DNA from: Symsagittifera roscoffensis
Taxonomy: Eukaryota > Xenacoelomorpha > Acoela > Convolutidae
Assembly: GCF_963678635.1 (NCBI RefSeq)
Contig: NC_087071.1
Span: forward strand, 35,643,680 to 35,707,679
Direction: 5' to 3'
Length of the DNA stretch: 64,000 bases
The notes beneath the pieces are model-generated. The model was not told where the DNA came from. It saw only the letters and a list, made by a program, of their open reading frames with translations, and did no database searches. Every line of letters begins with the position of its first letter. Position 1 is the stretch's first letter. Shown here one piece after another: positions 11,898 to 23,650 of this stretch. The translations under genes were made by a program, and so were the position numbers.

Positions 11898-12031
11898 GCG
11901 AAGTCAGGTTCCAGAAAAACTTAGACCAGCAAGTCAAAACTGATCGGCTGCTTCAAACAGCATTCAGAAATTTCGATATTGCTGCTGCATTGTCGCCACC
12001 AAACCTTGAAACAACTCTGACTTCATATTAG
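11898..12031 (+). CDS. Putative terminal exon of the unrecognised plus-strand gene
   Basis: A very strong acceptor (T-run then CAG) is followed by 134 nt reading GEVRFQKNLDQQVKTDRLL and ending NLETTLTSY, then TAG. The two leading bases fit the phase left at 1727 or 2411. AATAAA follows about 90 bp after the stop. The exon lies inside a channel intron in antisense orientation. I do not recognise the product. Confidence 0.5.
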
Positions 12032-12119
12032 CATTTTCAAGTTGGTACTTTTATAAGAACCCTATCGAATGATCATTAAAAAAGAATTTGGGAAGATCAC
12101 CGCATATATAAGAATACGA

Positions 12120-12125
12120 AATAAA
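12120..12125 (+). terminator. Possible poly(A) signal
   Basis: AATAAA lies 89 bp downstream of the TAG at 12029-12031, a normal distance for a polyadenylation signal. The motif is common in such AT-rich DNA, so support comes from its position only. Confidence 0.35.
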
Positions 12126-13132
12126 ATTTGAAGTTTTCAACTGAGACCTGCTATTCAAGAAGTTTGACATATTAGACTTGAAATGTTAGACGGAATAAAG
12201 CCAATTATTAATTTTCGAAGAAGTATTGTCAGCAGAGAGCGATTGTTTCTTCAGAATATGCCAAATTTCACGGCATTATTTTGAAAGGCTGCGTTTTCAT
12301 TAAGAGTATAAAAAATCAATGGCATGCAAAAAGTATGACCGAAAATTGTTTAATGTTTCATTAAAGTTTTCAACCCTCTGTGAATTATGAAAAGCTATAT
12401 TTCAAGTTTCGCGCAAGCAGTTCGAAAAAACTCGCGTGTTAGGTTTTTGTTCCTTTTATTTGAAAAAAACCTTTTATGCAATAAAATTTTGCATAAAAAA
12501 AAATTTTGGAAGATGTTTGTTTCTGCATAGAAATTATTTTGTGATTGAAAGAAAAAAAACTCAAAAAAATAATTTCTCAATTTGGAAAAATTCTTTGTCA
12601 TTGAAAGGTGCTTTTTGATTTTCAGGAATGAGGTCATAGTTTTTAGGGTTTGAAATTTTGATAAGCAGTCAGACTGGCCAAATTATTTTTTTCCTTCGTT
12701 ACAAATTGTTTTATGGAAAAACTTCAAGTTAACTCAAGTTTGTCTCGTTCACGCTTATTTAATTGTGATGGCATTATTGTTCTCATTCAACTGGACCAAA
12801 TTTTAGCTGATTTTTAGTCAAAACAAAACTAGCTTCCAATCAAATTATAAACCCAAGTTACATGTCAAAATAATGAAAACTATAAATCCAATGAAAAATA
12901 AACTGAGCCCAATTTTTACACCAGTCAAGGTTAAAATAGATCTAATGGTTTCACGAATAAAAGCACAACATGTTTTTCTTATAAAAAGATTTGTACACAA
13001 AAAAGTAGTGGCCAAAAGAACTGCTTCTGAAAGTTTTGATCCCTAAAAATTTTGAAGTCATCATATAGGATTTAAAGAGTGTGCTTTTCGAAGGAATATT
13101 ACTTAATAAAGATCTTGTTTTGGAAGACTTAC
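12126..13132. other. Intron, nothing recognised
   Basis: AT-rich, with open frames on both strands around 12400-12640 made largely of Phe, Lys and Asn codons. I see no gene, known repeat or strong secondary structure. Confidence 0.5.
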
Positions 13133-13288
13133 TAGATGACATTGAGGCTCTGAGTTTGCTGGATCCACTCTCAATATTCCTTTTAAGAAAATCAATCGTG
13201 CTCTCCTTCTTAGACGTAGACGGACATCTGTTATGGCTTCCCCCATCGAACAGATTGCCCCGGACTGAATCGTCAGAATCTTTGAGAC
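13133..13288 (-). CDS. KCNQ1-like: KCNQ1-like exon, A-B linker
   Basis: The acceptor is a T-run then AG and the donor a consensus GTAAGT. The 156-nt exon has two leading bases and one trailing base, fitting both neighbours. It reads KDSDDSVRGNLFDGG, then STSKKESTIDFLKRNIES, then KLRASMSS. It is Ser/Lys-rich with several possible kinase sites (RASMSS, STSKKES), as is usual for this cytoplasmic linker. The assignment is by phase and order. Confidence 0.78.
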
Positions 13289-13319
13289 CTAAAAAAACAA
13301 TTTATATGGAAGGAATTAT

Positions 13320-13530
13320 TCCGAGTGGAATAGAATATTCCCAGGCCCAGCAATCTTTGCGATTTTTGACAAATCTTGAAGATTGTTTGTAGAATCTTGA
13401 AAAAAATTCTTCGAAAACTTGTCAAGATCGTGTCAAGAATCGTGAAGAACGGTAAAGATCTTTAAGAAAACTCCAAGAATCTTAAAGATAAACGAAAGAT
13501 TGCAAAGAATCTTGGAGATTTTACAATTTT
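13320..13530. repeat. Short degenerate repeat of AAGAATCTT
   Basis: About ten copies of AAGAATCTT or variants (TAGAATCTTG, AAGATCTTTA, CAAAGAATCTTGG) at irregular 10-20 bp spacing, just upstream (in gene orientation) of the acceptor of the 13133-13288 exon. Confidence 0.5.
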
Positions 13531-13708
13531 TTTTTCTTGAAATCAGGGTTGCGAGCGCTTTAAAAACAAGTTACAAAATATGTAAAATTTAATAAATCAA
13601 GATTTATGAGTTATAAAATGAATCATTGCGACCATGAACTAGCTAAAAATCATCAGTACAATACTCCAATTTTTTGCAAATCTTGCTAACGAAAATCTTG
13701 CTTGCGTT

Positions 13709-14340
13709 ACGTTTTTCTCAAATTGGGTGAAAATTACACGAAAAGGGAAGAGTACAAAAGTTACTTAGAATTTCATCAGAAATAATATGGTGCAAATAAT
13801 ATGTCCTCCGAAATTCTCAACCAAAATTTTACCCCAAAATTTTACCCCAAAATTTTACCCCAAAAAAATCAATTAATCAAAAAGTGCGCTGAAACTAACT
13901 TGTTAATTGACGGGAAATATATATCACAAGCAACCTCTTTCACAGCCGAAAAAAGTTCTAGAAGGGCTAAATCTCCAAAAACTTGTAAAAATTTTTGCTT
14001 GATTGTCAAGAACGTAATTTATAGTAAATAAAACCCAAAATCTTTGCTTAAAAACAAATTTTAAACTAATTACTCAAACTTTTGGAAATTTAACCCATGT
14101 AGAACTTTGTTGGGCTGTGTAAGAGGCTTCTTGTGATAAATAATTGTCATCGATTAACAAGTAGTTTCAGCGTAATTTTTAATTAATTGAAAACAAAAAC
14201 GAAAAAGATCCATTTTTGGGGTAAATTTTTGGTTGAGAATTTTGGAGAAAAAAATGCACCATTATAATTCTGGTGAAGCTCTAAGCAACTTTTGTTCTCT
14301 TCAATTTTTGTCTATTCTTAACTCAATTTGAGAAAAACGT
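13709..14340. mobile_element. Foldback element with long imperfect inverted arms
   Basis: The left arm starts ACGTTTTTCTCAAATTG and includes AGTTACTTAGAATTTCATCAG and ATTCTCAACCAAAATTTTAC. The right arm (about 14215-14340) carries these in reverse complement and ends CAATTTGAGAAAAACGT. Arms are about 140-150 bp. The left arm has four tandem ATTTTACCCCAAA units where the right arm has one. There is no coding capacity. It is probably a foldback or MITE-type transposon. Confidence 0.7.
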
Positions 14341-15190
14341 GTTTGAAAACTCAAGTTTTAATCGTTTTGTCCGGATAATTTAAATCAGTACTGTATTTGT
14401 GCTCGGGATGGTTTTTTCAACTGATTTTCGTAAAATCATTAGAAAGCTATTGTTATCTTGAGCTCAGTTATTAACAGGCATTCCACCTATGATCACTTTT
14501 AGTGAACTTAAAGAGGTTTAAAGAATGCCAATTTGTCTCAGAAATCGTTCCAAATTGGATGAAGGCATGCTCTTTGGTCTATTTAACACTTGCTAGAAGC
14601 AAAATATATCGCCTTGAAATTTTTCAAAACAACTCAGAAATTTTTGAAATTGTTTCATTACGTTTTTGAAAATTTAATAACTTATTTTAAGTCAAACGAT
14701 ACTGTTGAAATTAAAATGCATTGAAAACATTTAAGGCTTTGAACTGATACGAGCAGTCTTGTCATTTTAAACAACCGATTTGCAGAACATGATAATAGCC
14801 AATTAGAACTTAGGTCATTCTACCATTAGAAAAATTTCCTTATGACCATATGACAGCTTTGCATCTTTAAAGCGTCGTTTTATTATATCACAAACAGGAT
14901 CACAAGGTACAGATTTGTACAATACTATGATCCTAGAACATATTTATTATAATCTTACGTAACGTAACGTCTTATGACTCTTAAGGTCAACGCTACAATT
15001 AGATGATATGGCGCTAGCGTACAGCCAGTAGAAGGCCTTAGCGTAGTGAATTTAAATCGAACTAAATTAGTTAAAAGGATTTATCCACAAGAGAAAGGAC
15101 AAACATAAAACTTTTTCAGCTCATCACGGAGGCCTTCTGTTGTGCCTCCGGTAAAAAACTACATGCTTTTTTCCTTAATGTTGTGAGCTC
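14341..15190. other. Intron, nothing recognised
   Basis: AT-rich unique-looking sequence with a short ACGTAACGTAACGT run near 14956. No exon-like stretch or repeat was identified. Confidence 0.45.
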
Positions 15191-15457
15191 GGTGACAGTG
15201 CTTCGCGCTCAGGCAACGAGCAGGGGTCATGGTCGGCCTCGAGCTACCGACATTTTACCACTGTTCCCCCATTTTACCACTGTTCCCCCACGTAAACGTA
15301 GCCACTTCACCACTGTTCCCCCATTTTTTATAACTTAAGTTATATATTTAGGAAAGCCGCGTTGAATTGGCTACGTTTCCGCCTCTCAGTTCAAATGTCG
15401 TTAGCTCGAGGTCCACCATAATCTGTGCTCGTTGCCTGAGTGCAAAGCGCTATCACC
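15191..15457. mobile_element. Foldback element with 65-bp inverted arms
   Basis: The left arm 15191-15255 (GGTGACAGTGCTTCGCGCTC onward) pairs with 15393-15457 with roughly ten mismatches. An inner pairing (CGTAAACGTAGCCA with TGGCTACGTTT) extends it. The loop holds three copies of ACCACTGTTCCCCCA. The element is much more GC-rich than its surroundings and ends 36 bp from the helix A exon. Confidence 0.8.
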
Positions 15458-15492
15458 AAATTTATAAAACTAAGGGGAAAAAAGCTTCTTAC

Positions 15493-15577
15493 CCATTCCC
15501 ACTCTTCCTTTGGTGAACACTTTCCAGGCGATGTCCAGTTCTACTTTGGGGTGGACGGAGTAGCATCGCCACGTGCA
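15493..15577 (-). CDS. KCNQ1-like: KCNQ1-like exon, helix A
   Basis: The acceptor is a T-run then CAG and the donor GTAAGA. The 85-nt exon starts in phase 0 and ends with one base. It reads CTWRCYSVHPKVELDIAWKV followed by FTKGRVGM. Human KCNQ1 has [20 protein letters not shown] at this point, the IQ-like calmodulin-binding helix A. The preceding exon, which should complete S6 and the start of helix A, was not found and may lie in the adjacent assembly gap. Confidence 0.88.
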
Positions 15578-15623
15578 CTGAAAAAAAAAATTCTGAAGGA
15601 AAAATAAGAAGCATTACGAGGTG

Positions 15624-15823
15624 NNNNNNNNNNNNNNNNNNNNNNNNNNNNNNNNNNNNNNNNNNNNNNNNNNNNNNNNNNNNNNNNNNNNNNNNNNNNN
15701 NNNNNNNNNNNNNNNNNNNNNNNNNNNNNNNNNNNNNNNNNNNNNNNNNNNNNNNNNNNNNNNNNNNNNNNNNNNNNNNNNNNNNNNNNNNNNNNNNNNN
15801 NNNNNNNNNNNNNNNNNNNNNNN
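15624..15823. other. Assembly gap, 200 N
   Basis: Exactly 200 N, the conventional size for a gap of unknown length. It lies in the intron where the missing S6-end exon of the channel should be. Confidence 0.98.
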
Positions 15824-18563
15824 TGAAAACAATTGATTGCGGAATGAGCTTTTTAGATTTAAGTAACAAGTTTAGTTGACGTCAATGCCATAATGCGACT
15901 TTCGGCTTCTCATATTTACGTTTTTTAAAGTAATGTGTACTCTGTTTTATTATTTAAGAAGCTAATTTAATAGCATAAAAATAGTTTCAAGGCAAGTTAA
16001 GATCTGTGATTTTGAGTACCGTGTATTGTGAGTACTGCATTCTAGTTTATGCTTTAAGAAACTCAAGTAGTCGATTGGAAGGCAGTTTTAAAACCTCCCG
16101 GGTTGACCGCCATTTACAAAAAATGCTCGTCATACAATTTATTTTCATACAATAAAATTTCTTATCATACATTTCCATACCTTGACTGTATGAAAAAATG
16201 CTTATCATACAGATTTCATTTATGAAATTGCATGGTAAGCTCTTATTTTTACATGGCTAGAAAAATTTTCGGAAGTAAAATTACCAAGTTTCTCTAATTG
16301 CGTGCTATGCTTTGTGAGCCAAGTTCTAGTTGCATTTAAGGGTACGGGAGAAGAAGAATTATTCTTGTTTGTTTTGATAATTTTTTAAATCTTTGAACGA
16401 TCTATAAAAAGTTAAAGCCCACGACAGTGTACCCTATCTACCCTATTATACTATTCATCTTTTTAAGGAAATTTCCATTTTACCCTTCGGTTTTGCAACC
16501 ATACTGTGCGGGTAGTGTCAAGACGCAGCCAATAGTTCCTGTGAACAAAGACAGGAATGACCTCGTAGGAATTCTGCCCTTTTGGTTATAGGCTTCAATA
16601 AATTCTCAATTCTCATGGAGACTTGAAATTGACATTTTAAAAAAATTGTCTGGAGGTCGTTAAACCCCGGCGAGGTATTGCTAGCACTTGGAACTTTCGG
16701 GGACTAGACCTCTGTAAAACCAAAAAAACCAGCAAGTAGCAAAAAGTCCACTCGCAGGAACAAAACCCGGATTGACTTCCTTTAAAAATTCTTATTACAA
16801 AACTTCCTGAACAAAAAATGCTTGTCATTCAGTTCCATTAATTATTTGTATACAAAAAAAAACTGATTTTTAAACCTTTTTTCTACAACATAAAAAATTG
16901 ATTAAAAAAATTGAAAAAACCCTGTGGCTCCTTGAAGTCAGCAGAAGAGTTCAACGATGAAGAATCTTTTTTTAAGAAAAACTTACCATTCACTTTCCAT
17001 GCATGGAAATTGCATGATTGAGGACTAGGTTAAATTCATTGTTGAAAATGAGGTTCCAGCCTCTTAAGTACACTTTTATTCACGGGTTTTTTTCTCTCTA
17101 TGTAAAGAATTAAAACGTCGATTTTGCATCATTGTAATTTCCATAATTTGAAATACAATTTCCATTACTTGACATCTTTTAATTACACAGTTTTCAATTA
17201 TGAAAAATTGCTTGTCATACAAATTTCATGGATGAGAATGTGTTTATCCTAGAGATTTTTTGCATTTTTCTTGTATGATCATAAAAACTTGTGTGAAATT
17301 TATGACTACAATTTTTTACGTTAGAATTGTACGATAGAAAGTTTGGATCATTTCGGGAACATATTCTCTAGGGTAGATGTAGATGTGTAGTGAAAAGATC
17401 GTAAAAAGTTAACACCTAGTAGAGTATAGTGCTTTCAATTGGGGTAAAACTGATACCATCACCAATGAAGCGCGCTCAAAATCACGGGTAAATTTTTCAC
17501 AGGGGAATCGAAACAGAGGTTCGGCGGCTCTGGAGTGTTTAATAACGCCGAAGTACAACAAAGCCCGAATCTTGAAAAAAAAATTTATGAAAACTTTGTT
17601 AATTGCTGTAGCAAAATTTTTTTTTTCAAAAAAGGACGCTTGTTTTGTTTAGGAGTTTAGTTTTTTTCGTATTGATTCCAGTAACAATTACAGGAGTTTT
17701 TTCGTTTCTCGTGCCATTCTAACTTAATGTTAATAGCTTTTGTTCTTTTTCTTAAGTTCTTGTACAACTTTATTCAAAAAAAAAATCGGCACTCTTGAAT
17801 TTCGGCACTACTGGACTGAGCCAGCGGCTCTAATGTCTATTTGGTTGTGGTTGCTTATTCATTCGAAAGTTCATACGAGCTGAGAAGTTTTTTTCAAAGC
17901 CGATCCTAACTATATTCTGGAATGGTTCAATTGAAAACAACATTCCAGAACGACAATGGCAAATTATACATTTTTTTACTCGCCACAGTGCGCAAAATGC
18001 ACTCGGTATTACTCCTCTGAATCAAGCGATAGCTATCTCTGAATAATTGTTTATCGGGAGTATTTTGTATCAAGAATTGACAAAAAAAAACCATTCCGTC
18101 CCTAGCAAACTATGGTCCTAAAAATGTGTAATTCAAAATTGGATTTGGAAAAATGAAGGCTCCTTAAGATACTGTTTCAAGGAAACTTGTGTCTCAAAAG
18201 GCCTCTATTCAAATGTACATGAGAAAATCTGAAACCTCTTCCGCCTACGATATTCAATTTTTCCGACCTTTTGAAAGAACGCGAAATAAAACATCTTTAG
18301 AAATAAAAATGCTTCTTAAAGTTTAAAATAACGCAAATCTTGATAACTCTTCACTAAAAGTAAGAAAGTCGACTTTTAGTCAACACCCCTACTAATGATT
18401 GAGTTCGTGATGTTTTAGAAAGTGCTCGGTAACAAGATAATTTGGTCCGCTGCTTGTATTACCTCAAATGAAACGTGAACTTCATTCCGTTGAAAAGTTA
18501 AAGAACTTGAAAAGAGAAATTTTTTCGAAATTTCCTTTTTTCTGAATCATTTTTTAGATAGCA
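15824..18563. other. Channel intron with repeat fragments, no firm exon
   Basis: This holds fragments of the CCCGGGTTGAC family: a start at 16097 (CCCGGGTTGACCGCC), another at 16767, and CATACA/TTATCATAC-rich stretches to about 16250 and near 17210. An exon-like minus-strand stretch at 16706-16661 follows TTTTACAG and reads RSSPRKFQVLAIPRR, but its donor is poor (GTTTAA). Another GC-richer open minus-strand stretch lies at about 17570-17460. Neither matches a KCNQ region. Confidence 0.45.
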
Positions 18564-19764
18564 ACCCTGATTGACTTCCATAGACCAAAAAAAGAACAGA
18601 TAAAAAAGTCTATGAAAAAATTCTGATCATACAAATTTTCTCTATTTTGATGAAATGAGATCATCGAAACTTCAAAAAAAAGTTTCTGGATTTGGCACAA
18701 ACGTCGATGTATCGCAGTAGCTGATTTAGTAGGGGGTGCGGTCGCTCTTCCTCAGGGATTCGACCTCCTGCCGACCCATAGGGTCCCCCTTTGTACTATT
18801 TTGAGATATCCTTTTTTGGCTGACGGACCCTAAAATTTTTTTGAAGGCACCTTCGGCGCCACTATATACTAATTTTAAGGGGGGGAGGAGCGCACGCTTA
18901 AAAAACGCTATTTTTTGGTCAACATTTTTCAAAAAAATCTAAAAACCTTTTTAACCTATTTTTTAGGTTAAAATTTGGCCAAACCGTTGTCTTTTAGTAC
19001 TCTTTGGGAAAGCTCAAAAAATTAATTTGGTCGACCTAAAAAAAAGATTGAGAAAATTTTCAATTTTTTTTTTCGAAAATCCGCACCCCCCTCCCTCGAG
19101 AAACTCCTAGATCCGCGCCTGATGTATCGTCATAAAAATTTTGCGATTCAAAAATGCAATTGATACAATTTGCATATATGGAAAATGCATGAATAGCATT
19201 TTTTTTATAGCGACAACAATACTTTTTTGGGGTAGTTTGTGAATTGCCCCAAAGAAGTTATTAATTATATTTAACCGCAAAACAATATTTCTACTGTAAG
19301 GTATCATTTTTCAAGAAACTTTTTTTAGGTATATAACATAGTCCTGGATGCACGAAAAATGGATTTCTTCACGTTTCACTGAATAATTTCAAAGCCTTGA
19401 TCAATGCGTGATTAATTAAAAATCAAATTAAATAAAAATTTTGCCACATATCATATTCTGAATTCTTTCTTTATATCATTTGTGTAAGAATAGTCTAAGA
19501 CATTTCAAGTCGTTTCCTAGCTCTTTTGTTTTCTGATACAAACGCAACCCAAACATTTTGAGAACAGATTAAATAGAAAAAAAAGTCAAATAATTTGATT
19601 TAAGGAAAAATTTCCATTATATGAAAACATACCATTTCCATATATGAAAAATCACTAGACTTTTATGCATTTTTTTGTACTTATGGAATTGCATGAAAAG
19701 TGTATCATTAGCAATTTTCCATAAATAAAAATTGTATGACTACCGTTTTTGTCAACCCGGATTT
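18564..19764. mobile_element. CCCGGGTTGAC-family element interrupted by a MITE
   Basis: The left end ACCCTGATTGACTTCCATAG resembles the family start at 27818, and the right end GTCAACCCGGATTT resembles the family end at 28890. Between them are the family's CATACAA/ATTTTCC blocks, split by the hAT-like MITE at 18715-19121. Without the MITE the element would be about 790 bp. Confidence 0.5.
18715..19121 (+). mobile_element. hAT-like MITE, copy 2
   Basis: The 407-bp copy is flanked by the 8-bp duplication ATGTATCG (18707-18714 and 19122-19129). The left end has decayed to CAGTAGCTGATTTAG and the right end reads CTAGATCCGCGCCTG. The internal blocks match copy 1 in the same orientation. Confidence 0.88.
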
Positions 19765-20199
19765 CAATAGATTTTCTGAACACCTTTTGAATTGAGGATC
19801 AACCTTTCAATTTCTCCCCTTAGCTGGCCTACCGTAGAAGGTCCACTCCAAGCATGTTTTAATTCTGAAAATTAACTCTGTATAAAATATGCATTTCATA
19901 CACACGCGCAAAAATTTTTTATCTTTTGAAAATCTCATTCATTTTGTATTTTGATCGGCTACAAAGCAGTTAACCCCAATTTTCTAATATAATTTGATAA
20001 TGAAACCTGATATGTAGGTAACATAACATTCTCTACAAGGTTATTGCGTGAAAAAAATGTAATTTCTTCGCGTTATAACAATTGGGGGAATGGCACTGTT
20101 CATCCTGAATTAAAACCTAACTAGCAAGCCTACCTCCAATAATCAAATGGCTCGCAAAAAATTAGTTATTGTTCTAATCAAGCTATCCAAGTAATCAAA
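19765..20199. other. Intron, nothing firm
   Basis: A 35-nt minus-strand stretch (19868-19834) sits between TTTTCAG and GTAGGC and reads LKHAWSGPST. It is too short and unlike KCNQ to call. Otherwise AT-rich. Confidence 0.4.
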
Positions 20200-23100
20200 C
20201 TTTGAGTCTTTTCAGGTTTAGCCATATCGCAAATCGGTTTGAAAAATTTAAGGCTTCATAGAACGAATCGGTTCCCGAAAAATTGACGTTTTTTAAGCCA
20301 GCTAGTCCAGCTATGAGACTTTGAAAAATTCTCTATGAAGAAACTCGGATGGCGAAACTTCATTTTTCTAAGAAGCTATTCAAACGATGAAACATTGAAA
20401 TATTTCAAATTGTTCTATAGAGCGAATCAGTCGGCGAAAAGTTAGGTTTCTCTTAGTAAGCTATTTCAAAACGTTCCACAGAGAAAACAGGATTGCAACC
20501 GATTCAAGTTTTTCTACGCAAGCTATTGAGCGAAGATTTTGAATGTTTCAACTTTTTTTCATGCAGCAAATTGGCCGGCAAAAAAAGAACCTTTGTAGTT
20601 TTTGAATTTTTTCAGTATGAATTGAATGTCGAAAGTTTTCTATTTGGGCCATTGAAGTGACGAATCTGAATAATTTTAGTTGTTTCATAAAGGTTATCTG
20701 ACAGCATAAAATTGCAGTTTTTTATATTGCAGCCATTCAGCCGATGAAACACTTTTTGCTTTTTTCATAAACCAAATCAGTTTTCAAAAAATTCATTTTT
20801 CTAAGCAAATTGAATGGCCAAAATTTGTTTTATAATTTAAAGCCATTTAAGCGACAAAAATTTGAATAGTTTTAAATTATTTCATTCAACGAATCGATCC
20901 GCGAATAATCAAATTTTTATTAAAACTAAAATTTTAAAGACTGATTGGCTTCGCGAAAAATTATAAAACTTTTCTAAGCAAGCTAAGAAAGTGAAACAAT
21001 TCAATTTGTTTGTTAGAGCTAATCAATTTGAAAAAAAACTGAAGTAAAAATTTCATAAAGCAATCAGTGAGCAAAAAGTTTTCTTAAGCTATTCAAGCTC
21101 TGATTTTTTTCCAAGTTATCTTATGAAAGCAATCGAATAGCGAAAAAAAGTGAATTTTGTTTATTGCACCATTCAACCAATAAAACTTTGCAATACTTGA
21201 AAAACAAAGTATTTCCATAGACCAAATTGGAAAATTTCCAAACTTTCTAAGCAAGCTATTCAAGCTACGAATCTTTGTAACAAACGAAGACAAATCGAAT
21301 AACGAAAAATTAAAATTTTCTGCTGAAGCCATCGAACCAATAAAACTTCAAAATACTTGAAATTTTTTCATAAAGTTAACTTTAAGATTTTTTTTGGAGC
21401 CGATCAAGCGATGGAACGAAGAAATGATTCATAGATCAAAGTGATTAGCAAAAAAAAATTTTGCTTTGCTAGCTACTTGGCTTAAGCTTTGAAAGGCTTC
21501 AACTTATTTCTTAGACCGAATCGGTTCGCCGAAAGCTTATGTTTTTTTTGAGCAAGCTATTCAAGCTATGAAATTTCACCAGCTATTTCATCATCTGTTT
21601 CCATTTTTCCAACAAAATTAGGTTTTACTAAGCAAGCTATTCGGGCTATCAAACTTTTCTATTAAACTCGTAGATTAAATCGAAGCATAAAAAAATTGAA
21701 CTTTTCTAAGCTAGCTATTCAAGCTATGAAACTTTGAATTGTTTCAAATAATTTTATAAACAAATTAAATTGCGAAATGTTCAGTTTTTAAAAACTGAAT
21801 TAGTTTCAAAAACTGAATTAGTTTCCTAATATTAGTTTCAAAAACTTTTTATGCAGAGAATCGGATAGCGAAAACATGAAGTTTTTCTTTTTCATTCACT
21901 CAATATATAAAAAATTTCGAGTTATTTCAAAGAACTATTCGGTTTTTGAAAACTTAATGTTTTTAAGCTAATCAAGCTATGAAACTGAAAGGTTTCAAGT
22001 TTTTTTAGGAATCAAGTCATTTTAAGAATCAAGTCAGAAACAAGTTTTTCTAAGCAATTTATTTAAGCCATGAAACTTTGAAATATTTCATAGTGTTTCT
22101 TAGATCTAATCGTTATGCGAAAAGTGAATTTCCTCTAGTATTCAAGCAAGGCAACTTTTGAAAATTTTCAGATCATTGCGAAGAGCCAATCAATTGGCAA
22201 AAAATAAGGTTTTTTTTAGCAGCTATTTAATTTATGAAACTTCAAAATAACTCAATTTATTTCATGAAGTTAATCGGATAGCATAACACTTACATTTTAC
22301 TGCAGCAAGTTATTGAAGCTATAAACAATTGAAATATTTCGAGATGTTTAGACAGAAACTTTTTGCAAAATTATAAGTTTTCTAAGCAAGCTAATCGAGC
22401 GATGAAACTTTGGAATTCAATAAAATATTTCATAGAGCAAGGCAGTTCACCAAAAATTGAAGTTTTAATAAACCAAGTTATTGTAGCTATGAAAAAGTTT
22501 TTTTCCGAGTTCGTTTTTAGAAATTAGTTTTTCTAAAAAAAATCAAAGCGGTTTGATAGATCGAATCGTTACGGCAAAAGTTGAAGTTTTCCAAAGCCAG
22601 CTATTTAAGCTATGAAACATTGAAAAATTTCAAGTCTTTTCATAAAGTGAACCGGATGGCAAAATGAATAAGTGTTTCTAAGAAAGCTATTTTAGCAATG
22701 AAACTTTGACATTTTTATGATATTCAATGAAACGAATCGGTTCACGGAAAAAAATAATCAAGCTATTCAAGCTACAAAACTTTTTAAAAATTACTTCAAA
22801 GACAGATTAGGTTTGCGAACATTTTAAATTTTTCTAACTAAGCTTTTAAAGCTATGGAAATTTGAAATGTTTCAAGTTATTTCATAGACTGAATCAGTTC
22901 GCAAAATGCTTCAAATGTTCTGAGCAAGCTATTCATGCTATGAAAGTTTTCATGCTTTTGAAACTATGAATTCAATTTATTTCGGAGACCGAACCGGTTC
23001 GCGAAAAGTAAAAGTTTTTCTAGGCAAGCTATTCAAGCTTTGAAACTTTGAAATATTTCAGGGTATTCGGTGGAATAAATTGGTTCGCGAAAAGTTTAAA

Positions 23101-23650
23101 AGATTTCTAAGCAAGCTTTTAAAGCTATGAAATTTCACATTGTTTCAAGCTATTGCATAGACTGAAACGATTCGCGTAATGCATAAGTTTTTCTAAGCAA
23201 GATATTTAAGCTATGAAACGTTATTTCATGGACCAAATGATTTCGCAAAAAGTTTCTTTTTTAGCACGGAAATCAATTCGCGAAAAAAGTAAACTTTTTC
23301 TAGGCAAGCTATTAAAGCAATAAAATTTCGAAAAAATTCGCGTTGTTTCAAAGAGCGAATCAGTCGGCGAAAAGTTCAAGTTTTTCTTAGTAAGTTACGT
23401 TAGCCATTAAACTTTGAAACATTTTCAAGTTATTTCATAAACTGATTTGATTCGCAAAAATTCAAGTTTTTCTAAGCAAGCTATTCAAGCTATGAAACTT
23501 TGAAATATTTCAAGTTATTCCGTGGGCCGAATCGGTTCGAGAAAATTTTCAGTTTTTCTAAGCAAGCTTGTTTTTATGCTATGAAACGCTGAAATATTTC
23601 AGTTTCTTTCATGGACCGAATCGGTTCGCAAAAAATTCTTTCTTAGCATG
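20200..23650. repeat. Large degenerate minisatellite, unit about 85-90 bp
   Basis: About 3.4 kb in which the blocks TTTTTCTAAGCAAGCTATTC, AAGCTATGAAACTTTGAAAT, ATTTCAAGTTATTTCAT and GACCGAATCGGTTCGCGAAA follow each other again and again. I estimate roughly 40 copies with heavy divergence and indels. The best-conserved copies lie towards 22900-23640, the most eroded near 20200-21000. No frame is kept. It lies in the large S6-to-helix A intron. Confidence 0.85.

Noticed and set aside
16637-16706. RSSPRKFQVLAIPRR as a helix B exon
   Set aside because: The shared KFQ is too short, the location is before helix A, and a convincing helix B exon exists at 6097.
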